Below are positions 1 to 4,857 of a DNA stretch of 5,295 bases, piece after piece. Each line of letters opens with the position of its first letter. Position 1 is the stretch's first letter. The notes below the pieces were generated by a model. It ran no database searches, had not been told where the DNA came from, and was given only the letters and a program-made list of their open reading frames with translations. Source of the DNA: Anaerolineae bacterium (GTDB taxonomy: Bacteria; Chloroflexota; Anaerolineae; Aggregatilineales; Aggregatilineaceae); assembly GCA_018056405.1 (NCBI GenBank), contig JAGPFT010000241.1, positions 1-5,295 of the forward strand, given 5' to 3'. The translations under genes and the position numbers were made by a program.

Positions 1-7
1 CGCCTGT

Positions 8-1900
8 CTACCCGCCCAGCGCCACCTTGAGGTTTTCGGCGATCTCGCGGGTGATGCCCGGCACGGCGGTCAGCTCCTCGATGCTCGCCGCGCGAATGGC
101 TTCGATGTCGCGCTCGAACGCCTTCAACAGCGCCTTGCGCCGCTGCGGGCCGATGCCCGGCACCTCCTCAAGCTGGCTGGCCAGGCCCGCCTTGCTTCGC
201 CGCTGGCGGTGACTGGTAATGGCGAAACGGTGCGCTTCGTCGCGCACGCGCTGGAGCAGGAATAGCCCCTCGCTGCGGCGCGGCAGCAGGACGGCTTGCG
301 GGCGGTCCGGCAGGAAGATCTCCTCGAACTGCTTGGCCAGCCCGCAGACCGGCACGCGCTCCGTCAGCCCGAACTCGGCCAGCACCTCTACCGCCACCCC
401 AAGCTGGCCCTTGCCTCCGTCCACAATCAGCAGATCGGGCAGCAGCCGCCAGGTCTCGTCGTGATCCTGCTTGCCCGGCTCGACCGGCAGCGGGTTGGCG
501 ATGGCGTCGGCGTGGCGCTGGAAGCGGCGGGTCAGCGCCTCGCGCATGGACTGGTAGTCGTCGGAGCCTTCGTGGGCCACCGTGCGGATGTTGAAGCGGC
601 GGTACTCGCTCTTGCGCGGCACGCCCTGGGCGAAGACGACACGGCTGGCGACGATGGCCGTGCCCTGCGTCGTGCTGATGTCGAAGCACTCGATGCGGTT
701 GGGCGGGCGCAGCAGGCCCAGCGCCTCCTGGATTTCGCGCAGCGCCGCCTCCTGCTTGACCGTATCGGACTCCCACTGGGCGCGCAGGATTTGCAGCTTC
801 TCAGCGGCGGTCTGCGCGGCAAGCTGCACCAGTTCGCGCTTATTGCCGCGCTTGGGCACGGTCAGCTTCACCTTCTTGCCGCCGCGCTTATCGGCGAGCC
901 ACTGCTCGATAATGCGCGCCTCTTGCACGTCGGCGGGGAGGACGACCTCGCGGGGGATGTCCGCCGCGTCCTGGTAGAACTGGGTCAGGAAGCCCTCCAC
1001 AATGTCCGCCGCGCTGGTATCTTCGGAGCCTTCCAGGGCGAAGACCTCGCTGCCGATGAGCCGCCCGCTGCGGATGAGGAACATCTGCACGACGGCGTCG
1101 CTGCCCTCCTGGGCAAAGGCGATCACGTCCTGATCGGCGTCAATGTCGGCCACGAGCCGCTGGCGCGAGGAGATCTGGGCCACGACCTTGATCCGGTCGC
1201 GCAGGATAGCTGCCCGCTCGAAGTCAAGCGCCTCGGCTGCCACCTCCATCTGCGCGCGCAGGTCGGCCAGCACTTCCTGGGCGTGACCGGAGAGCACGCG
1301 CATCAGCCCGTTGATGTTCTCGCGGTATTCGTCGCGCGTCTGCGCCCCGATGCACGGCGCGCCGCACAGCTTGATATCGTAGTACAGGCAGGCGCGCGTG
1401 TCCTGCCCGGTGATCTCGCGGTCGCAGGTCAGGTAGGGGAAGGCGCGGCGCAGCACGTCGAGCGTTTCGCGCACGCCGCCCGCCGAGGTGAAGGGGCCGA
1501 AGTAACGGTGCCCGTCGCGACGGTCTACGCGCCGCGTCATCTCGACGGTGGGGAAGGCATCGGCGGTAGTCACGCGGATGTACGGGTAGCGCTTATCGTC
1601 CTTGAGCATGACGTTGTAGCGCGGCTTGTGGACGCGGATCAGTTCCGCCTCGGTGATGAGCGCCTTCAGTTCGTCGCCGGTGAGGAGGAACTGAATGTCC
1701 GCCGTCTCGTGGCGAATCTTGAGTACCTTGGGGTCATGATTGCCCGGCTGGAAGTAGCTGCGCACGCGGCCCCGCAGGCTCTTGGCCTTGCCCACGTAAA
1801 TGATCGTCCCGTTCGGGTCGAGCATCTGGTAGACGCCCGCCTCGGTGGGCAGGTTGGCCAGAATGTCCTGGATGCGGTCGGACGGTACGTAGTCGGTCAT
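8..1900 (-). CDS. uvrC: UvrABC excinuclease subunit C
   Basis: This is the nuclease subunit of bacterial nucleotide excision repair: it joins the UvrB-DNA complex in the cytoplasm and cuts on both sides of the lesion. The 630-residue length is normal. An N-terminal GIY-YIG domain (about 16-95; GVY at 22-24, IYVGKAK at 34-40, likely catalytic R45 and E84) makes the 3' incision. Four cysteines, C159, C171, C179 and C183, have the spacing reported for the 4Fe-4S cluster of E. coli UvrC. A UVR motif lies at about 209-240 (LDFERAA at 225-231). The RNase H-like domain for the 5' incision shows D407 (ECFDIS), D494 (LIVDGGKGQL) and H557 (RDEAHRF), and tandem helix-hairpin-helix motifs lie at about 577-625 (VPGIG, VPGIT). 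The ATG start puts the usual short lead before the GIY motif; no good Shine-Dalgarno precedes it. The TAG stop is at 8-10. No key residue is missing. Identification is secure. Confidence 0.98.
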   Translation of the reverse strand: MTDYVPSDRIQDILANLPTEAGVYQMLDPNGTIIYVGKAKSLRGRVRSYFQPGNHDPKVLKIRHETADIQFLLTGDELKALITEAELIRVHKPRYNVMLKDDKRYPYIRVTTADAFPTVEMTRRVDRRDGHRYFGPFTSAGGVRETLDVLRRAFPYLTCDREITGQDTRACLYYDIKLCGAPCIGAQTRDEYRENINGLMRVLSGHAQEVLADLRAQMEVAAEALDFERAAILRDRIKVVAQISSRQRLVADIDADQDVIAFAQEGSDAVVQMFLIRSGRLIGSEVFALEGSEDTSAADIVEGFLTQFYQDAADIPREVVLPADVQEARIIEQWLADKRGGKKVKLTVPKRGNKRELVQLAAQTAAEKLQILRAQWESDTVKQEAALREIQEALGLLRPPNRIECFDISTTQGTAIVASRVVFAQGVPRKSEYRRFNIRTVAHEGSDDYQSMREALTRRFQRHADAIANPLPVEPGKQDHDETWRLLPDLLIVDGGKGQLGVAVEVLAEFGLTERVPVCGLAKQFEEIFLPDRPQAVLLPRRSEGLFLLQRVRDEAHRFAITSHRQRRSKAGLASQLEEVPGIGPQRRKALLKAFERDIEAIRAASIEELTAVPGITREIAENLKVALGG

Positions 1901-1904
1901 GGTG

Positions 1905-1939
1905 AGTTCAGAGTCAGGAGTCGAGAGTCATCAGTCAAG
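1905..1939. repeat. Heptanucleotide simple repeat in the uvrC leader
   Basis: Five adjacent 7-nt units read AGTTCAG, AGTCAGG, AGTCGAG, AGTCATC and AGTCAAG on the + strand, consensus AGTCARG. They start four bases beyond the uvrC start codon and lie between it and its probable -10 element, so they should be transcribed as the 5' leader of uvrC and they occupy the ribosome-binding region. The units are degenerate, so this is an old or selected repeat rather than a fresh slippage product. Any effect on uvrC translation is inference. Confidence 0.7.
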
Positions 1940-2135
1940 TGAGCTACCAGGATTGGTGCCACGTGCCTGATTGTAGCGCGTTTAGAGCGAAGGTGGAGTG
2001 GTGAGCCTGGCAACCAACTTACGGCCTTACGGCGATTCAAATCATCCAAGAAACTCTAGGTGAGAAGCGATACGGCACACCCCATAGAAGCTGAAATCTG
2101 ATCCATCTGCTCCAGGCCTCAAACCAGGAATTTAC
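1940..2135. other. Divergent intergenic region between uvrC and the NYN gene
   Basis: Apart from the probable uvrC -10 element, I see no open frame with a start and ribosome-binding site, no RNA gene and no strong repeat here. It separates the divergent transcription units of uvrC (-) and the NYN-domain gene (+). Confidence 0.6.
1970..1975 (-). promoter_or_regulatory. Probable -10 element for uvrC
   Basis: On the - strand this reads TACAAT, about 70 nt before the uvrC start, followed by CAGGCA. The same TACAAT then AGGCA arrangement lies about 70 nt before the small gene at 3281-3481. No convincing -35 hexamer is visible at the right distance, so the call rests on the -10 match and its position. 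It would start the transcript near 1963. Confidence 0.4.
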
Positions 2136-2164
2136 TTGACCCAAGATAACTCAAGATATATAGT
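2136..2164 (+). promoter_or_regulatory. Sigma70-type promoter
   Basis: A -35 box TTGACC (2136-2141) and a -10 box TATAGT (2159-2164) are separated by exactly 17 bases in an A+T-rich stretch that stands out from the G+C-rich surroundings. Each box is one base from consensus. Transcription should start near 2171 and run toward the structured leader and the NYN-domain gene. This is the best promoter in the window. Confidence 0.8.
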
Positions 2165-2170
2165 ATGATT

Positions 2171-2278
2171 ATTATCCGCCCTGGCGTTTCTGGCATACCC
2201 GTCATGGGTATGGGAGATGTCAGGAGACAGTTGAACGGGTTAGAAAGGCCACCCACCACCAGGCAGGTGGCCTTTCTT
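2171..2278 (+). ncRNA. Structured leader RNA or small RNA ahead of the NYN gene
   Basis: Between the promoter and the terminator-like hairpin lies a stretch of about 105 nt that can fold. A 10-bp stem with three G-U pairs joins 2187-2196 (TTTCTGGCAT) to 2217-2226 (ATGTCAGGAG). Inside it ACCC (2197-2200) pairs with GGGT (2206-2209); an alternative 7-bp hairpin CATACCC/GGGTATG (2194-2200 with 2206-2212) competes with it. ACCCGT (2197-2202) is also perfectly complementary to ACGGGT (2235-2240), just before the terminator stem, allowing a pseudoknot or an alternative fold. I see no small open frame with a ribosome-binding site. It could be a cis-acting attenuator of the downstream gene or a free small RNA. 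It does not match any riboswitch class I recognise. Boundaries are inferred from the promoter and terminator. Confidence 0.5.
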
Positions 2279-2280
2279 GT
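2243..2280 (+). terminator. Intrinsic terminator-like hairpin in the NYN gene leader
   Basis: A perfect 11-bp stem pairs GAAAGGCCACC (2243-2253) with GGTGGCCTTTC (2266-2276) around a 12-nt loop, followed by a modest T-rich run (CTTTCTTGT). A slipped inner pairing, CCACC (2256-2260) with GGTGG (2266-2270), is also possible. It stands 26-30 nt before the NYN start codon and downstream of the promoter, with no + strand gene upstream for it to end, so it suggests premature termination of the leader. The U-tract is imperfect, so efficiency may be partial. Confidence 0.7.
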
Positions 2281-2304
2281 GATTTGTGATTAGGGGCGCG
2301 CGCG

Positions 2305-2864
2305 ATGAGCCGCATCGCCATCTTCATTGACGGCGGTTATATCGAGAAAGTTCTAAACAATGAACTTAATGCGGTCCGAATAGACTACTCGAAACTATCC
2401 AATTATATCGCCAACTGCATTTCTCCTCAGATAGACTTGCTGCGAGCTTACCACTACCACTGCTTGCCCTACCAGTCTAATCCTCCCACTCCGACCGAAC
2501 AGGCCCTCTTCGCCAAGAAGCAGAAATTCTTCGCTGCGCTAGATGGGCTGCCACGCTTTGAAGTTCGCTACGGACGCTTAGAGCGACGTGGGCCAGATGC
2601 CTCTGGGCAATATCGCTACGAACAGAAACTGATTGATGTGTTGCTGAGCGTGGATTTGGTTCGCTTCAGTGCCACGCGCCAGATCACTCATGCTGCGCTA
2701 GTAGCGGAGACTCCGACTTCTGCCCGGCAGTGGATGTTGCCAAGATGGATGGGGTGTCTATATGGCTGTTTCATGGACAAAACCCACACCGCGAGCTGTG
2801 GCAAAGAGCCGATGAGCGCGCGCTGATTGACGCGAGTTTCGCAAACGCTGTTCTGTACCCTTAG
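2305..2864 (+). pseudogene. NYN domain (LabA/DUF88-like) protein, frameshifted
   Basis: The reading frame opens with MSRIAIFIDGGY, the start of NYN/DUF88 proteins, which have a PIN-like nuclease fold and probably act on RNA. Acidic residues at the expected places are D9, D111 and D117 (EQKLIDVLLSVDL). After A134 the frame loses similarity and stops at 2826. Reading in the -1 frame from 2706 continues the family at once with GDSDF (D136, D138), then LFHGQNPHREL and ADER, ending at TAG 2862-2864. One missing base near 2706, in a GG that would be GGG, therefore splits an otherwise intact gene; the restored product is 186 residues. Either the gene is recently inactivated or the base is a sequencing error. 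AGGGG at 2292-2296 is a fair Shine-Dalgarno 8 nt before the ATG. The gene is visibly poorer in G+C than uvrC, which hints at transfer. The substrate is unknown. Confidence 0.85.
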
Positions 2865-2927
2865 CCTGTTCCATTCAGAGAGCGTCTGCACCCCATCTGG
2901 AGATGAGCGGTACTGCTTCCCAGCACA

Positions 2928-2953
2928 CAGGGCGCGCCGCGCGGCGCGCCCTG
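2928..2953. terminator. 26-bp perfect palindrome, possible bidirectional terminator
   Basis: CAGGGCGCGCCGC (2928-2940) is followed directly by its exact reverse complement (2941-2953). In RNA this would fold as a very stable, G+C-only hairpin, about 65 nt past the stop of the NYN gene. It is followed on the + strand by CCTTTCCCTTCC, which is pyrimidine-rich but not a true U-run. It may end NYN transcription; it could equally be a binding site or a mobile palindromic repeat. Confidence 0.45.
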
Positions 2954-2984
2954 CCTTTCCCTTCCGGTCGCTTGATCGTGGCGC

Positions 2985-3107
2985 TCAATAGAGACCCAGG
3001 CTCATCGCCACCTGTTGCGCCTTGCTCAAATCGCTCACGTCGAGCACAAGCTCCCGGTCACGGTGGTCACGGTGCTGTACATGGCGCGTTTGCCCCGGCG
3101 GATGCAC
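2985..3107 (-). pseudogene. Possible remnant of a small reading frame
   Basis: Reading the - strand to a TGA at 2985-2987 gives a tail that looks like real protein, RELVLDVSDLSKAQQVAMSL followed by GLY. Upstream in this frame a GTG at 3105-3107 is the only plausible start and has no Shine-Dalgarno. An ATG at 3080-3082 in the neighbouring frame gives MYSTVTTVT, and one extra base would join it to the tail as a peptide of about 33 residues. I do not recognise a family. It may be a decayed gene, a very small gene with an indel, or chance. Confidence 0.25.
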
Positions 3108-3203
3108 CCCTCCAAACGTTGGTCACGATGACTGGGGTGCACTGGACAATCATTATCGCCGCCGCCAAGCCCTTTTACCATCTTGTCTACGGCTATAGTA
3201 CTA

Positions 3204-3238
3204 GAAAAGGCAAGCCCACACGGTACCCGTGCGGGCTT
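3204..3238 (-). terminator. Rho-independent terminator downstream of the small basic gene
   Basis: AAGCCC (3212-3217) pairs with GGGCTT (3233-3238); after one mismatch, CACGG (3219-3223) pairs with CCGTG (3227-3231) around a 3-nt loop. Read on the - strand the hairpin is followed by GCCTTTTCTAG, a usable U-run. It lies about 43 nt past the stop of the gene at 3281-3481, which is the orientation and position expected for its terminator. Confidence 0.75.
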
Positions 3239-3271
3239 CCCCTGGTCATGGGACTGTCATGACAAAACAGT

Positions 3272-3297
3272 TGCCGATTACTATTTAGCAATCGGCA
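3272..3297 (-). terminator. Hairpin enclosing the stop codon of the small gene
   Basis: TGCCGATT (3272-3279) and AATCGGCA (3290-3297) form a perfect 8-bp inverted repeat whose 10-nt loop contains the TAG stop of the small - strand gene. On the - strand it is followed by ACTGTTTTG, so it could act as a first, weak terminator ahead of the stronger one at 3204-3238, or protect the 3' end of the message. Confidence 0.4.
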
Positions 3298-3481
3298 GGT
3301 TTGTCATCTTATCCCAGTCCGCCTTGGACACGAACTTGGTGAGGTTGCGGCCATCGGCTGTCTTCGCTTGCAGGCCATAACGAATCTGCCCGCCCTTCGT
3401 CTTGAAGGTCACGCGCTTGACACCCTTCTCGTCAACCTTCACCTTCTGACGAATTTTTACATCATAGAATTCAATCGCCAT
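3281..3481 (-). CDS. Small basic protein of unknown function (66 aa)
   Basis: I do not recognise a named family. The 66-residue product starts MAIEFYDVKIRQKV and ends DWDKMTNLPIAK. It carries 16 Lys/Arg against 7 Asp/Glu, has no cysteine, no signal peptide and no membrane segment, and its alternating short hydrophobic and charged stretches suggest a small beta-rich cytoplasmic fold. Nucleic-acid binding is possible from charge alone but is not shown. The start is well supported: on the - strand AAGGAG lies 8 nt before the ATG, the best ribosome-binding site in the window. The gene has its own probable promoter (TACAAT at 3551-3556), a hairpin at the predicted transcript start, and two hairpins around and after its stop, so it appears monocistronic and possibly well expressed. 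The strength of these signals makes a real gene much more likely than chance. Confidence 0.85.
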   Translation of the reverse strand: MAIEFYDVKIRQKVKVDEKGVKRVTFKTKGGQIRYGLQAKTADGRNLTKFVSKADWDKMTNLPIAK

Positions 3482-3518
3482 TGTTATCTCTCCTTCTTAT
3501 GGTTTCTTTCTAGCACCT

Positions 3519-3544
3519 GCGTAAGTGTACTGTGTACCTTACGC
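3519..3544 (-). promoter_or_regulatory. Inverted repeat at the predicted transcript start of the small gene
   Basis: GCGTAAG (3519-3525) and CTTACGC (3538-3544) form a 7-bp inverted repeat extended by GTAC/GTAC (3527-3530 and 3534-3537) with one bulged base and a 3-nt loop. Given the -10 at 3551-3556, transcription on the - strand should start at about 3544, so the hairpin would be at the very 5' end of the message. It could stabilise the mRNA or, as DNA, be a repressor site covering the start point. Confidence 0.45.
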
Positions 3545-3550
3545 TTGCCT

Positions 3551-3556
3551 ATTGTA
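3551..3556 (-). promoter_or_regulatory. Probable -10 element of the small basic gene
   Basis: On the - strand this reads TACAAT followed by AGGCA, 70 nt before the ATG, mirroring the element before uvrC in sequence and distance. The -35 region (about 3574-3579, GTGCAC) is a poor match, so only the -10 box is well supported. Confidence 0.5.
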
Positions 3557-3705
3557 CCACGATACGCGAGAAAGTGCACACTTTTCCCCTTGAGTTTCCC
3601 TGATGGCCCTCCTTGTTCTCGTTGCAGGCGCTCCCTGGCGCGCTATCCGGCGGGTCTCCCGGCCTGGATGAGGCACGCCTCGCGCCCTCTGACCGGCAAT
3701 CTGTA

Positions 3706-4575
3706 TCAGGACTCGTCCCTACCGCTGCCTTCGCCCTCCTCCGGCGGCGCAGTGCCAGTACCCATCCCCGTTGGAGAGGGCATCGCCGTCCGCGTAGCTG
3801 TCCGCGTGGCCGTTCGCGCCGGCGTATGAGTCGCCGAGGACGTTGCCGTTGCGGACTGGGCGGTGAGGCTGGGCGTGCGTGTGCTGGTCGGCGGGAGCGG
3901 GGTGAACGTGGCGCTGGGCGGCATGGGCGTCGGCGTCAGGCTTGCCGTTGGAGTGCTCGTCGCGCTGGGTGCGGGTGTCCGGCTGGGTGCGGGTGTATCC
4001 GTCGGCACGGGCGTCCAGGTAGGTGGCGGTACGTCCCAGAGCAGAGTGGGCGATGGGCCGGGCGTGCGCGTGGGCCAGGGTGTGACGCTAGGCGTTGGCG
4101 ACACGCGGGGGGCAGCCGTGGCCGAGGGCAGCCCAAAGCGCGGCGTGGGCGGGATGTCGGCCTGCTTCTCGTCGTCGCGCCCGCTCGCTACCAACGCGAT
4201 CACCACCACCGCAGCCGCACCGACCAGCAGGAGAAGCAGGTAGCTGCCCAGTCCTAGCGGAGCGTCGCCGAGCAGGGCGCGCCGCCAACCGGTGCGCGAG
4301 GGCGACGATGGCGGCGGCATATAGGCCTGGCCAGTGAGTTGCTGGTAAGCGTCCTGCGCCGCGCGGTTGTCCGGCTCCAACGCCAGGGTGCGCGCCAGAC
4401 AGCGCACGCGCTCGTCACGGTCGCGGGCGACAGTCGCCAGCCACATCCAGGCGAGCGCCTGCTGCGGGTCTGCCGCGACCACTTCTTCGAGCAGACGACG
4501 CGCGTCCGAATGTTGGCCGGCCTGGGCCAGGGCAATCGCCTGCTGCAACCTGTCTGCGATCTCCGCGCGGCGCAT
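3706..4575 (-). CDS. TPR-like, single-pass membrane protein with Thr/Pro-rich tail
   Basis: The 289-residue product has three parts. Residues 5-80 are helical and TPR-like (AIALAQAGQHSDARRLLEEV, then DPQQALAWMWLA and a second repeat to LALEPDN at about 63-70), a protein-interaction module. Residues about 107-130 (LGLGSYLLLLLVGAAAVVVI and on) form one membrane helix. Residues about 142-278 are a low-complexity Thr/Pro/Ser tail with TPAPSR and TATR repeats, probably disordered and outside the cell, ending in a short Gly/Glu patch. There is no cleavable signal peptide; the likely topology is TPR inside, tail outside. The design is common in Chloroflexota, but I cannot assign a function; a cell-envelope or scaffold role is inference. 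GAGGGA lies about 6 nt before the ATG. The stop is the TGA at 3706-3708. The tail is encoded by short DNA repeats, so its length may vary between strains. No clear terminator follows. Confidence 0.85.
   Translation of the reverse strand: MRRAEIADRLQQAIALAQAGQHSDARRLLEEVVAADPQQALAWMWLATVARDRDERVRCLARTLALEPDNRAAQDAYQQLTGQAYMPPPSSPSRTGWRRALLGDAPLGLGSYLLLLLVGAAAVVVIALVASGRDDEKQADIPPTPRFGLPSATAAPRVSPTPSVTPWPTRTPGPSPTLLWDVPPPTWTPVPTDTPAPSRTPAPSATSTPTASLTPTPMPPSATFTPLPPTSTRTPSLTAQSATATSSATHTPARTATRTATRTAMPSPTGMGTGTAPPEEGEGSGRDES
3785..3820. repeat. 12-nt tandem repeat inside the Thr-rich tail
   Basis: Three imperfect copies of a 12-nt unit (GCCGTCCGCGTA-like on the + strand) encode the repeating TATR stretch near residues 252-263 of the membrane protein. 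Being a multiple of three, gain or loss of units would keep the frame. Confidence 0.6.
3964..3996. repeat. 18-nt direct repeat encoding TPAPS units
   Basis: The 15-mer GCTGGGTGCGGGTGT occurs at 3964-3978 and again at 3982-3996, an 18-nt period. It encodes the doubled TPAPSR/TPAPSA block near residues 195-206 of the membrane protein, and shows how its tail grew by in-frame duplication. Confidence 0.65.
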
Positions 4576-4607
4576 CGTGGTTCCCTCATCACCCTGCGCT
4601 ACTATTC

Positions 4608-4613
4608 ATTGTA
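4608..4613 (-). promoter_or_regulatory. Possible -10 element of the TPR/membrane gene
   Basis: TACAAT on the - strand lies 33 nt before the ATG in a locally A+T-rich patch. The -35 region is weak (CTTTCG at a 17-nt spacing). It is the third - strand gene here with TACAAT upstream, which gives it some support. Confidence 0.35.
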
Positions 4614-4826
4614 TTCATCACGCGCTAATGCGAAAGTGGCCCGGCGCAAGGGGCGTATCTCATTTCTGGGGCAAAAGATCACCGCTGAGGCGCAGAGAGC
4701 GTAGAGAAAAGAGAGTGAGGAGAGGGTGAGAGGTCATGACAACCCCACCCTCAATCCCTCCCCGCCAGCAGGGAGGGACTTGAGCTTGCTCCCCCTTTTC
4801 CGCTCGCGATACTGTTGGCGAAATGA
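4614..4826. other. Non-coding, low-complexity intergenic DNA
   Basis: No believable gene is present. A purine-rich stretch at about 4680-4735 (GCTGAGGCGCAGAGAGCG, then repeated GAGAG/GAGGAG) resembles interspersed intergenic repeats often seen in bacterial genomes, a recollection I could not check. It is followed by the hairpin at 4750-4784 and then by the tandem repeat block. Confidence 0.5.
4750..4784. repeat. Hairpin-forming inverted repeat
   Basis: CTCAA (4750-4754) pairs with TTGAG (4780-4784) and CCCTCCC (4756-4762) pairs with GGGAGGG (4771-4777), with a small internal mismatch and an 8-nt loop. The design, a C-rich arm with an extended outer stem, resembles the larger hairpin inside the 230-bp repeat, so it may be a related palindromic element. 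Confidence 0.5.
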
Positions 4827-4833
4827 TCTCGTA

Positions 4834-4855
4834 GGGGCGTATGGCCATACGCCCC
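4834..4855. repeat. 22-bp perfect palindrome in the repeat unit
   Basis: GGGGCGTATGG (4834-4844) is followed by its exact complement CCATACGCCCC (4845-4855). It recurs at 5064-5085 in copy 2. With no spacer it would form a cruciform in DNA or a hairpin in RNA. Similar palindromes are common as dispersed intergenic elements in some bacteria, which is general knowledge and not checked here. Confidence 0.8.
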
Positions 4856-4857
4856 AC

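Larger units (their letters stand above)
2865..3280. other. Gene-poor interval with palindrome and terminators
   Basis: This 416-base stretch holds a long palindrome at 2928-2953, a possible reading-frame remnant on the - strand ending at 2985, a 9-bp tandem duplication (GTCACGGTG twice, within about 3055-3075) and the - strand terminator at 3204-3238. Open frames on the + strand here lack a ribosome-binding site and any recognisable protein pattern. Confidence 0.5.

Noticed and set aside
296..1942. A 548-codon open frame on the + strand opposite uvrC
   Set aside because: It is exactly antisense to a confidently identified uvrC, has no ribosome-binding site, and its low-complexity Leu/Ala/Arg/Gly/His-rich product fits a shadow of G+C-rich codon use.
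2171..2278. A known riboswitch, SRP RNA or T-box leader
   Set aside because: None of the conserved sequence blocks I know for these classes can be found; it is left as an unclassified structured leader.
2700..2712. Programmed -1 ribosomal frameshifting in the NYN gene
   Set aside because: No X XXY YYZ slippery heptamer is present and no obvious stimulatory pseudoknot was seen; a simple one-base loss explains it better.
2305..2826. Taking the uninterrupted 173-codon frame as the true NYN protein
   Set aside because: Its last 39 residues do not resemble the family, while the -1 frame restores GDSDF and a natural ending, so the shorter frame is a frameshift product.
2903..3262. A 119-codon + strand frame
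   Set aside because: It runs through the 26-bp palindrome and a - strand terminator, has no Shine-Dalgarno and no recognisable protein pattern.
3368..4257. Several + strand frames opposite the small gene and the Thr/Pro-rich gene
   Set aside because: They are antisense to better supported genes; their Arg/Gly- or Val/Gly-rich repeats mirror the complement of Pro/Thr codons.
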